Assembly: GCA_936440205.1 (NCBI GenBank)
Contig: OW387135.1
Span: 22,670,792 to 22,734,791 of the forward strand
Length of the DNA: 64,000 nt
Direction: 5' to 3'
Source of the DNA: Lepidonotus clava
Taxonomy: Eukaryota; Annelida; Polychaeta; Phyllodocida; Polynoidae
The stretch's first letter is position 1. Each line of letters opens with the position of its first letter. Below are positions 54,085-64,000 of this stretch, one piece after another. The notes beneath the pieces were generated by a model. The model saw only the letters and a program-made list of their open reading frames with translations. It made no database searches and was not told the DNA's origin. The position numbers and the translations under genes are program-made.

Positions 54085-57000
54085 GGTGAGTTGGAATTTG
54101 CTCCATAATTCCGCCTTTATTGGGCGTATTTTAGCATTTTGGCGTGATATTAAGGGAGTTAAGGTTATAAGCTTGTTCTCAGAAGCGTCTATCTGGGTTA
54201 TTAAGTCGTCTTTGCGTGTCTACCGATTGCGGAAATGGCCCGCACGGGGCTAGACTGCCCGACGTATTTCATTAAACATGAGTCATGACAACCTGGTCAA
54301 ACCGGGGACAGGGGCTAATCTTGTACCACCTCGTGCACCCTCGAAAGTACAATAAGCCCACCCCGCCAACTATGTGACCTTGTAGCCTGTCCACCGCCGG
54401 CCATTTGACAAGTTTGGTTGGACGGGAAGCCACCCTTGCTGTCAATCTCGGATCGTTCTTTGCGCCCCCTTCAACATAAAATCTTTTTATTCACCGGGGT
54501 AAGACTCGGAAGGCGGCGGCCTGTCTGTCATCACGATCATCGTTCAGAAATGTTAATCGGAACTGGTTTCATATCTTACGTAATATGTCTCGGGTCTTCA
54601 AAATTCACATCGCGGTAATGCCGGGGAGCGAAGCATAATCCATCGTCGTTAAATAACTGTGCAGCCTCCGATTAGCGAACGTACTTTCAGCTGACAGTCT
54701 AAAACGATTCAGTTAGTGACAGTGTCAGTAAGGGTATCAACTGGGGTCTGGAACAATCCTGGGAAAGATTAACTAGACTCGACCCTTCCGCATTGATGGG
54801 CGGAACGGAACTAGGTCCTTGTCGCTTTTGGGAAGAGGAGGCAGATGCCGGATACTTAGATTTAATGTAAGAATGGCAAAGGACGGGAAGGCGAATATCT
54901 AGATTTGGAATATGCTAGACTAGAAAGCAACACATGCAAGGTCCTCACAAAAGGCGGAAAGTGACAATAGTCTTGGTAATAACTATGATTCATGGTATGA
55001 ATGAAAATTGGGAAAATAAGAATGAGGAATCGGAGTTTTACACACAAATCACAATGATGTGATTCTGCTATGTATTTAAACACTAGGAAAGGGAAACTTT
55101 ACAATTGGTTAGAGAAGATATGTGAGGCTTACCTCCATCGGTCTATCACTCTATGCATTGCATTTCAATATCTTGACAGAAACAGGCCATTTCAATATTT
55201 CCTCATTTTTTCGTGCAGAATGCCCACACAGTTCTTAAAGGTCTTTTATTGGTGTCTCTTTTTATAAGGCTAACTTATTACTGTATTGGAAAGGGTTTAT
55301 TTTGCAATCAGAAGTCTAATAATGGTCTTACCTAATTTAATGTTAAGGTCCAGATGAAGTCAAAATATGAAATTATTTTCCTGTCCAGAGAGATGATGGA
55401 TCTGCTTTCCCTATACAGATAACTGATTTAAATAAATCTTACCACCAACTTCATCTTTTCATTTAGTAGAACTCGCCCAACGACAGAACTGAAAAAAAGT
55501 TTTGTTTTTATTTCTGAGTAGGTCGAATAAAGGTTCTAGGCCTAATTTCATTTCTGAAAAAGCATGGACATTCTGTCACGATTTTCTCCTATGTTATAAT
55601 GTAAAAGCACACCTTTTTTGACCCTGTGAACAAAGAAATTGAAAAAAAATATATATCAAGATTCTCCCAAGCCTGGCGCACCCGGCACACACTGGGCTCT
55701 AAATTTTACGAATATATTTCAAAATTGACTTTTCTTTAGCCTAAATTACCATAAATCTGGTGCTATTTCATCTATGAAAATGTCCCAATACATTATTTGA
55801 AAGCTATTAGCTTATTGAAATTCCTGTCGATTGACATAGGGCAAGAGTGATAGTGGAGAGACCCTCTCGCATATGTTTGCTGTGAATGCGTATTCACGGG
55901 GCTAATTCACACATAACATGTCGAAATTCTATAAAATATTATTTTATGTACTTGTCTTGTACATTAAATTGGAGATATTGTTAACCCCCCCTCCCCTAAA
56001 AAAAAAAAAAATCAATAAATCAATTTTTTAAAAAACAACCATCCAAAAAGATTCATCTTCGGCGGGCTGTGATTTTTGTTTTTTTCTTGTGACAACCTCG
56101 AACATGTAACATAAGAACATAAGTCATCATTTGGACAAACTTGAATCTATTAGTTTCCGATGTGAGGCATTGTAAATGTTAATGCACTAAAGTGTACGCC
56201 AAAGGGCACCAGAACTCCACAGACTCCGTGCCTCGATTGGCTTAGGTCAAGAGTACAGGTATGAGTAAATCCCATCCTCAAACCTGGTATGAGTGGGGTT
56301 TGCAGATAAGATAGTAATAGATATCAGAGTTCCCGAAGCAAACATACCGGTACCTGTTAAGCTCTTAGGATACAGATAAGCTTCTCTCATTGGTTACCAC
56401 TTAGGCTATCGTATGTTTCAAAGTTCTCCCAACTACATATCAAAAAATCCCTTTTACATACACAAATATCTGACAGACACTGATCGTTTGTACATTGTAT
56501 CTTGTAAATACGTCTTAATCCGTTTATTACTTTTGTGATAATGCTTCACACAAAGTTTAAACAAATTACTATGTATAGAGATTTATTTCTTTTTGGTATG
56601 TACAAAGATGACAAGGACATATAATTCATATGTGATATACATAGACCCTCATTTCTGAAAGCAGAGTGTTCTGATCAAATTTACATCAGTAATCTAAAAC
56701 CAGTCAGTACTGTACACAATATATGTTGCAAACTACACCAAGAACACTTCGCATAGAAGTTCATTTTCCCGGGTTTAAAATATCCTGATTCTAAAAAAGT
56801 TATACAGTGGATTTTAAAATAGATGAAACAATTTTCGTTATCTACATGGGATCCTGAATCTCTGTTACAATATTTTTTGCTTAAATGTACTAATAAATCT
56901 ATGAAAAATGTGATGGATAAGTTTATCATTGGACCAGGAAATTATACAAATTCAAATAAAAATGGAGGGGGGAAATGACTAAAAGTAGTTGATATTTTTT

Positions 57001-58600
57001 TAAAGCCTATTCAAAAACGAGTTGGTGCTTCTAGCCGTGGTATACTACACAGATTTACTCTTATTGTAAGGAGGATATTCAGCTCGAATAACTGACCCTG
57101 TTTTATGCTCATGTACGGATTAGGTTGCCATTTGTTGTAATCGATATAGGAGGATATACATGTACCACCCCTAGTTGTACTCGAGCTGAGTGTGTGCAGG
57201 CCTACCGGTAGTATGTAGCCGGAATTACAACTGGCCTACATAGGCGGACGTGGTACTTCTAACAACCCACTAGCCGGTCATCCTGGTCGCACTCACGCCA
57301 CCAAAGTGTTATCTCTGAGTCAGAGTTTGCCAAACTAGAGACATATTACACTCACATGATTAGACATGTGTGTCGCTGTCGCCATACTGGTTCTGTATTG
57401 AACCCTCCGACTTGACTTGGTACCCAAATAGTCATACATCCCGCATATTTATTCAGGGTGGTGCCCATCCAAGTGTTGGAAGGTCTCAAGCGGTCATGGT
57501 CTTATTTGGGTTTTGCCATTTATTTGCGATTAGGAAGGTCTAGTTTTAGGTATTACTGAAGTTTTTATGATGTGAACTTTAAACGGTAATTTCATAGAAT
57601 TCAAACGTGTTCGCCATAAAAAAAGAAAAGAGTTAAAAAATAGTATATTTTTCAATGATATTTGACATAGTCAAAAACAGGATGTCAAAGAATTCATGGG
57701 CATATATGGACGTGTGACCCAGATAATAAAAAAATACTCAACAAAAATTGCATATCCGACTTGTTCAACTTACTGTATCTAAACGTCGGACACTTTGATA
57801 GTTTGTCCGGACATATTTAATAATTTTCACTATTGGCCTTCACGTCACAAATGCATTTATCACAGTGAAAGTCGGATGCAGTTCCCAGTTTTGCCAAAAA
57901 GTTGTTGGGATACGTTTAATTTAGTATGTTCAGTCACTGTCTTAAAGCTACCCATTCTATCAGAGACACTATTTTCCTTATATTTGAAAATTTCATACTT
58001 TATGCAGCGGTGGAATATTCTATTTTAAAGAGATATATTGTGGTGGTGGCATATTCTACTTCAAGGAGGTAAAAAGCATAGCCACGAAAGCTTTAACATC
58101 CAGTCAGGGGTAAAATTGGGTGGCTATTTCTTGTTGTAAATAACATGTTTTCATTTGGATCCAATTAGTAACTATTGTCTTTAGTATTGGTGCCGTAAAG
58201 GTAGTACTTTGGACACGATACCTATGATATTTATTACTCCAAATACTTACATCAGAGGACTTTTTTGCAGGGGCCACTGCCGAAACCCGACTCACATGGT
58301 CAAAACAAATTTCTTGTTGTTGAGTCGCCTTTTGCTATATCTAAAATATATTATGGAAATAAGAAATTGAATCTGATTGACACGTTTTCAGGGATGTAAG
58401 CTTTCCGATTTTTGTATGATTTCCGATGTTTTTCCTCCAGCACGCCCAAAATCTGTTTCAAAACAAGATGTTCAGAATACGTTTTACAACATTTAAGGGT
58501 ACATCCAGATTTTCTTAATGCAGTTTCCGATTTTTTCACTCTCCCAAACTTACATCCCTGTGTTTTCAGTTTGATTACTCCTCGCGCTAGCAGGGTTTGA

Positions 58601-58855
58601 TCTTATCACTCGCCCGACACTTTCACCTGCAAATTTACCCCTGTGCCAACAACAAGGTAATCAAAGGTCCCAAGAGGATCACCGGCTGTTGTGTCTGGCC
58701 TTGTCTATTGGACCAGGCACATTAAAGAACGCCTACCTCGTAAAAGTGTAGGGGTATGGTCTCTACCTTGTCATAGATTCGATCGCTATCATAGCCCTTG
58801 ATTTGACACTAGCAGTTAGGGCATAAAGCAACCAATAACCAACTATCGCCTGCAA
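58601..58855 (+). mobile_element. Possible diverged LINE/SINE 3' region
   Basis: GGACCAGGCACATTAAAGAA and GTGTAGGGGTATGGTCTC lie in the same order as GACATTGCACATTAAAGACC and AGAGTAGGGTATTG of the LINE-A 3' UTR, ending in an ACCAATAACCAAC run. Weak. Confidence 0.35.
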
Positions 58856-59096
58856 ATTTCACATGGGTAGTGCACTTTTTACAGCAAGCCGTTGGACTAG
58901 TGCAAATCACTCCCGGGGTCTAAAGAGGCCTAAAAAGAGCACATACACAATTCAGATGCACACATTTTAAAATCATGCACCCGGCAAAAGAACCCTGCAC
59001 ACCCAGGGCAGGGTGCGCCCTTAAAGGTACTTGTACCAATTCAGCAGGATTTTAACTTTTAGTGATATTTTTTCCATACCTCAGAATTTTCTTCAA

Positions 59097-59278
59097 TAGA
59101 CCTTTTTCATTAGGAGTGTTGCTCCCCCTGGTGAATTAAATGGAACCAATGGTTTAGGTCATTTCCCATAGTTAACATATATGAAGTGAAGCATAGAGGT
59201 TAACTATGGGAAATGACCTAAACCATTGGTTCCATTTACTTCACCAGGGGATGCCACACCCTAATGAAAAAGGTCTAT
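59097..59278. mobile_element. Foldback MITE with ~80-bp arms
   Basis: Arms TAGACCTTTTTCATTAGG...TAGTTAAC and GTTAACTA...CCTAATGAAAAAGGTCTA pair almost perfectly (including GGAACCAATGGTTTAGGTCA) around a ~22-bp loop. The ends resemble MITE family C. Transcribed with the profilin intron, it would form a long hairpin. Confidence 0.85.
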
Positions 59279-60031
59279 ACATCAGGAATATATAGCTAGA
59301 GGGAAAACAAGTTTTACCATTTGGTTTTTTAGTTAGGGGATTGTAAACATTTGAAGTATTTACTATAGGTTTCTATGGGAAATACCTGAGTTGTTAAATT
59401 TCAAAAATCCTAGAAAAAAATGTTGTAGTGTTTTTTTCTTGGAATTCCTACAGAATTTTAAGTCTCGATCTTACTGATATCATGTAAAAAAAAAAAAATC
59501 AAAGGGTTTTACCGTTTTGATAATAGACTTCCCTATCATCCCTATAGTAATAACTGACACTGTATGTAGCAGCAGCATAACAATAGCACATAGAGGGTTC
59601 CACAGTGACAGGTATGCACTAGGTGGCACTGCTGGGATAGGTTCCAAGTACCTTTAATTTCGGATAGTGCAGTATCAATGCTGTTATATTTTCTTTGGCA
59701 TTATTTAGTAAATAGTTGCATGCCAAATTAGCTTGTAGTGGCATTCATGATTACATTGAATACTTGTGAGTCAAAGTCGAAAGATTGGAAGTAATATACA
59801 ACTAACCCGATGTGTTAAATTCAAAGTGTTCGGGTCTGTCCCTGTCTAGATGATATTCTAGAACTTTGAATTGAAATGGTTTATAAGTTTTGTGCCTGGC
59901 AACCTTGTGTGCCAGGTTGGACAATATACATAGTCCAATCTATCTATACTTTTCTGTACTACTTTTCTCTATATTGAATAACACGTTAAAACGTTTACCT
60001 TTTCCCTCAATTTCAGATCAATCGTTCAAAG

Positions 60032-61597
60032 ATGTCTTGGGACTCTTACATAGACAACCTCATTCAGACCAGTCAAAATAATGCAGACTTGGCTTGCATT
60101 ATTGGAAAAGATGGTGGTGCCAAATGGACAAGCGACGCTCATGCTAAGGTTTGTGTGACTTATTCCGTTTTTGGGCCGGTGGCCTATCCTTTTGTAAGGA
60201 GATGGAGAGCCTGGCCACCGAAGTTAGAGTCGGATGCTCAGGTCAGCCTAAAAAAAATTCTGTCGGGTGGTTGGGAATATATTTTTTCTGGAGTTAAGGT
60301 CAGGGGCTCAACTCCCAAGCCTAGCAATGTAGTGGCAGGGTGCCAACCACACCGGGAAAACAGGGAAGATGGCAAAAAAAAAATTCCCTGACAGGGAAAA
60401 CACAGGGAATTTGGAAATTTTGCCAAAATAAGGGAATTTTATTTGGCCAGGTTCTGAAATTCCTGTTTCTCAAGATATTAGGGATTCAACTTTTTGTTGT
60501 TGGGTTGTCCAAATTTTTTGGTCCAAATTTTTTCTGCCACAGGACAGGGAAAACACAGGGAATTTGAAAATGGCACTTCGGTTGGTACCCTGTAGTGGCC
60601 AGCAACATGTTTTGCAACTTCCGAACATAATCCAGCAACGCTATTGGTCACATCAAGACTGGCATCACGCATAGGGAGTTACACAGTATCAAATTATGTC
60701 GGTCTCATCGAGGATAGCCTGGCTTTAAAGCTGGTTTGTAACTGTAAGCCAACTATGAGGTTTTCAGGAAACACCGCATCTGCCCTTTTGCGTCTTAAAT
60801 GCTACAAAAACTATGTACTTATTGTGAGTTTCTTTCTTCTGCAGAGCCTGAAGCTAACTGCGGATGAAGGAGCAGCAATTGCCCAATGTTTCAAATCCGG
60901 AGATTTCTCCCGTTTTCAAGCTGGTGGCATATATGCAGCTGGCACAAAATACCAGTTTTTAAGAAGTGAAGACAACAAAATCGTTCTGGCAAAGAAAAAG
61001 GATTGCGGTGCACTCACCTTGCAATGTAGCAAAACAGGTAAGTGACGTCCATTAGACAATATCTTTAGATAATGATCTATTTATTTTTTTTATCTATTTT
61101 TCAGTTCTAATTATTTTGTTGTAAACACAACTTATTTTACAACAAAAGTAGTGGAGCAAAATCCCTGCTTAGAATCAGAAATACCGTTTCCTTCGCTTTC
61201 TTTTTCATCAGTCTCCTACTTTTTTTATTGAGATTTTTGACGTATTTGTGTGATCTTTTTGCTGAGTTATTGCTTTGTTGCTAATACCAGCAACAATTAT
61301 TTTTTTTAGGATGCTTTGACATTTCACACATACAGCAGATATTTCTCTATATTCTTTATTTTTTCTGGGTTTTATTTTCGTCTACCAAATTAGTCTGAAA
61401 TTATTTGAAGGTGCTTAAGAAACTATATCGGTCATCCCTTGTAGGGAGCATTAATATAATAGGGTTTTATCTGATATATTGGCATTTTCTTTCAAACAGC
61501 GATTGTGATAGCGCATGTTTCGGAAGGATGTCAACAGGGAAATGTAAACCAAGCTGTGGGTTCTGTGGCTGAATACCTGGAAGGTTTGGGTATGTAA
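60032..61597 (+). CDS. Profilin, 3 coding exons, 135 aa
   Basis: Cytosolic actin-monomer-binding protein that also binds poly-proline and phosphoinositides and feeds formin-driven actin assembly. Exons 60032-60148, 60845-61037 and 61500-61597 join in phase to 408 nt. Diagnostic segments: MSWDSYIDNLIQTS at the N-terminus (poly-Pro binding Trp and Tyr), ACIIGKDGGAKWTSDAHAK, SLKLTADEGAAIAQCF, GTKYQFLRSEDNKIVLAKKK and AIVIAHVSEGCQQGNVNQAV to AEYLEGLGM. Length and ending are normal for an animal profilin. The ATG lies 15 nt after a splice acceptor, as is usual for a gene with a non-coding first exon. Intron 1 carries a 257-bp MITE. Confidence 0.96.
60336..60592. mobile_element. hAT-like MITE in profilin intron 1
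   Basis: 257 bp, TIRs CAGGGTGCCAACC and GGTTGGTACCCTG, flanked by 6-bp TAGTGG (60330-60335 and 60593-60598). The interior repeats ACAGGGAAAACACAGGGAAT. Confidence 0.8.
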
Positions 61598-61965
61598 GGT
61601 AAGTACCACACCTTATGGTTACCCTTTAAAAAAAGATCTTTAAAGGGAGCCAAAACCAATAAATTCGATGATATTTTCCAAACTCAAATAATCATGGAAA
61701 TCCATTCCTTGAGCCTTTTCCTGGCCCATGTTAAAATCTAAACCATGAAATTATTAAAAACATGTTTTTCTTGCTCAAATCAATTAATGTGGATCCGCAA
61801 AAATAGGGTTTATTTACAAACAAATGCAAATATTACCATCTCTTGTGGCATTCTACTTCAGTTTGAGCTAGTTTTCACAACTCGTACTTTACCACTGACC
61901 TTAACTGGACTCGTCCAACATATTTCTATAATTATCTGAGTTTTGAAAATTTTGTCAATATTCCT

Positions 61966-62125
61966 TTAAAGCCACATTCTCGTCAGTGAGGACGTTGTTT
62001 GCTATGTTGTAACTTCCATACCTAGGCGCCAAATTCATGACGTAACCAATGATTACTTTTTAAAAGTAGAAAACATGTGGCAGACCATCATGTCCTTAAG
62101 CTAACATCAGCGAACATAAACTTAA
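61966..62125. mobile_element. TTAA MITE family E, copy 3 (diverged)
   Basis: Starts TTAAAGCCACATTCTCGTC and keeps GCTATGTTGTAAC and CAAATTCATGACGTAACCAA from copy 1. The right TIR is not preserved. Confidence 0.65.
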
Positions 62126-62217
62126 CGAAATCTATTGTTGCCAATATGGGTATTAATGATGTTCACCTTAACTCATCTTATATCATCACATTAGCTATAA
62201 GATATTGATATTGTATC

Positions 62218-62551
62218 CAGGGTTCCCACGCAGGTCTTAAAATGTCTTAAAAGGTCTTAAATTGATTTTCTCAAATTTAAGGCCTTAAAAAGGTCTTAAA
62301 TTTGACAGTTTTGAAGCTAGAGGTCTTAAAAAGGTCTTAAATTGACTTTTTCTAAGAAGATAAAATGAAGTAACATGACAATTTCAAATCCCACTTTCAA
62401 ACAAGTACACTTCCGTGAAATATAAATCATATGATATATTGTGAAATCTTTCTTTTCACGCAGTCGATAGGTCTTAATTTTTCCGAATTTTGGTCTTAAA
62501 TTGGTCTTTAAAAGGTCTTATATTGATTTTCAAATATGCGTGGGAACCCTG
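62218..62551. mobile_element. hAT-like MITE with GGTCTTAAA repeats
   Basis: 334 bp, TIRs CAGGGTTCCCACGC and GCGTGGGAACCCTG, flanked by 6-bp TGTATC (62212-62217 and 62552-62557). The interior contains at least eight AGGTCTTAAA-like units. Confidence 0.85.
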
Positions 62552-62959
62552 TGTATCGTGATCTGTATCATGGAAGAACTTCCTTTGTTGGAATTGGTAA
62601 ATATAAAAAGGGCGGGAGCATGGCTTCAAGTTATGTAAAGATAGCCCTACTGGAATAAAGAAAAGTGTGGCGTAGCTTGGGTGTGACTCCAGTAAAACTG
62701 TAGTCAGGATAGAGAAGTGCTGCACAAGGAAATGGCAAAGGATTTTCTTTATTTTAGAAACACAACAAGAGAGTTTGCAAATTTTGCTAAAACACAGGCA
62801 ATTTAATAGGACTGGATCTGTACTGAATTCCTGATTGGCTGTCTGCAGGTAGAGGTCAGTGGCACCTACCTCTTTACCTGTGGCCCATTGCAGCAGCAGT
62901 ATGCTTGCAGAGAAGGGCTTTCAGAGGTTTTTCTTAACAATTTTGTTCACTGGTCCACC

Positions 62960-63550
62960 ACCCCATGGGGGACGAGGGTGGGGCTCCTGTTGGAGCGCCC
63001 TGGGAAGAATGTTCCTCAATATCCCCTGCTTGTCATAGGAGGCAAGTAAAAGGGGAACCTTGTGCCCCCAACAGGGTCATCAAAGGCCGGGTGTGTAGTG
63101 TGCTTTCTATGGGACATTGCACATTAAAGACCCCTTGCCACTCTTTGAAAAGAGTAGGGTATTGAACACAGTGGCAGGTTTCTCCTAAATCATACAGGCT
63201 AGGAAAATTCGTCCAACATTCTGGTCGTCAGAGGACGACCATCAGCAAAATTCTGGTCGTCCACATATAGTTTTAGGTTGTCCATAATATAGACCGTAAG
63301 AGACTATTTCTTATATTTTAACAAGGGTATCAAAAAAAGACAGTAAACAATATTATACAGGTAAATATTTTAGTGCTTAATCCAGAATATATGGTCGTCA
63401 TGAGGACGACCAGAAATCCTTTTCTGGTGGTCCACAGCCATTTTCTGGTCGTCGGGGACACGCAGATTTTCCTAGCCTGTCATATCATAGATTCAGTCAC
63501 CGCCCTTGTGGCCTAAAACTAGCTGCAAAGCTTTACCTTGTGCAGTCTGG
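62960..63550 (+). mobile_element. Short LINE-A-derived element (SINE-3), interrupted by a MITE
   Basis: Starts CCCCATGGGGGACGAGGG (the common head), then passes directly into the LINE-A 3' UTR (CAACAGGGTCATCAAAGGCC, AAAGACCCCTTGCCACTC, GTCACCGCCCTTGTGGCC) and stops at TGTGCAGTCTGG. No tRNA-like box is seen, so it is a LINE deletion derivative rather than a tRNA-headed SINE. Confidence 0.75.
63195..63479. mobile_element. MITE nested in SINE-3
   Basis: 285 bp, TIRs CAGGCTAGGAAAAT and ATTTTCCTAGCCTG, flanked by 5-bp TCATA (63190-63194 and 63480-63484). The interior has four CTGGTCGTC words and two GAGGACGACCA words in inverted arrangement. Confidence 0.85.
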
Positions 63551-63885
63551 TCTGCAGTCAGCCACAGTAAAAAAATATTGATGGAATTTGAAACTTAACT
63601 CTTTACAGAGCCTAGGTTTTGGTTATATGGTATGCATTGTAATTTCTAAAGTAACGCAAGTTCCTCCTTGTTACTTTTCAGGTGAAAATGCGCTCGGTCG
63701 AGTCTGTCACATCCAGAGAACCACCTGTGGATTCCTCTTCGGGTGTCCACCAGGCTTCATCTAATAGCCAATGAAACACTGCAGATTTTGCCTTGCCATG
63801 GACCATGCGCATCACGCAACTGGGCAGGTTCACCTCGGGTCTGCTCGCTCCACTCTCCATCTGCCAGTACTGGGATATGACCACT

Positions 63886-64000
63886 GACACTGACCACTGA
63901 GGCCCACTTTGGTTGTCAATACTGACCACTGAGGCCCACTTTGGTTGTCAATAATGACCACTGAGGCCCACTTTGGTTGTCAATACTGACCACTGGAGGC
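63886..64000 (+). repeat. 32-bp minisatellite, runs off right edge
   Basis: At least three and a half units of CTGACCACTGAGGCCCACTT + TGGTTGTCAATA, almost identical. Confidence 0.9.

Larger units (their letters stand above)
54085..60016 (+). other. Presumed profilin intron in the 5' UTR
   Basis: No coding exon seen on either strand. The first ~600 bp stay CpG-rich. Otherwise AT-rich with a foldback element (59097) and a possible retroelement tail (58601). Confidence 0.45.

Noticed and set aside
63678-63929. 83-codon minus-strand frame near the right edge
   Set aside because: Overlaps the 32-bp minisatellite; no motif. A plus-strand reading after a possible acceptor at 63681 is short and unrecognised.

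Overview
This is a window of animal nuclear DNA. Genes are split by spliceosomal introns with long, AT-rich, repeat-laden intronic DNA, and no bacterial-type operons are visible. The cytoskeletal gene (profilin), a sodium-coupled SLC6 transporter, I-group LINEs with tRNA-related SINEs, and many TIR-bearing MITEs point to a marine invertebrate. The SINE head (GTCGCCTC..ACGATCAGC..CCTATTCTTACCC) resembles repeats I recall from lophotrochozoan genomes such as molluscs, but I cannot name the species. A deuterostome is not excluded.

Layout. (1) 44-17,972, minus strand: an SLC6 neurotransmitter/amino-acid transporter, 11 exons in the window. It starts at 17,972 and runs off the left edge after TM10. 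Its introns hold several MITEs, a SINE with a 15-bp target duplication, a mariner-like MITE, and a minisatellite grown from the end of one of its own exons. (2) 18.1-22.4 kb: SINEs, a TTAA MITE, and a duplicate copy of the promoter and first exon of the next gene. (3) 22,795-25,632, plus strand: a complete six-exon gene for a 281-residue protein with a Myb/SANT-like region. It is followed at 27.6-31.4 kb by a second, less clean lysine/acid-rich SANT-like gene with a tandem exon duplication. (4) 31.4-42.8 kb, minus strand: a nest of two I-group LINE families (APE endonuclease, RT, RNase H, zinc-knuckle ORF1). LINE-B (36,379-42,042) sits inside ORF1 of LINE-A with a 14-bp target duplication. A truncated LINE-A copy lies beside it. 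(5) 42.8-46.4 kb, plus strand: remains of a gene of a widespread, poorly characterised animal family (GDNL..IGGFN / HGLP..AHDLFEGV motifs), split by SINEs, followed by PB1-like and QQLPGGF-repeat exons. (6) 46.4-50.7 kb: a SINE graveyard with a LINE 3' fragment and two integrase fossils. (7) 50.7-53.9 kb: kappaB-like palindromes and two TTAA MITE families. (8) 53.9-61.6 kb, plus strand: a CpG-rich probable promoter and the profilin gene (135 aa). (9) 61.6-64 kb: hAT-like MITEs, a LINE-derived short element carrying a nested MITE, and a 32-bp minisatellite.

The most interesting signal is the pairing of short and long retroelements. SINE-1 shares its 3' tail with LINE-B and SINE-2 shares its 3' tail with LINE-A. 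Both SINEs also share a 5' terminal block with LINE-B, so two parasite/host retroelement pairs can be read side by side. Second is the SLC6 gene, which differs from the canonical pattern at one sodium-site and two chloride-site residues, and whose exon 9 splice-donor region has been amplified into about eight intronic copies.
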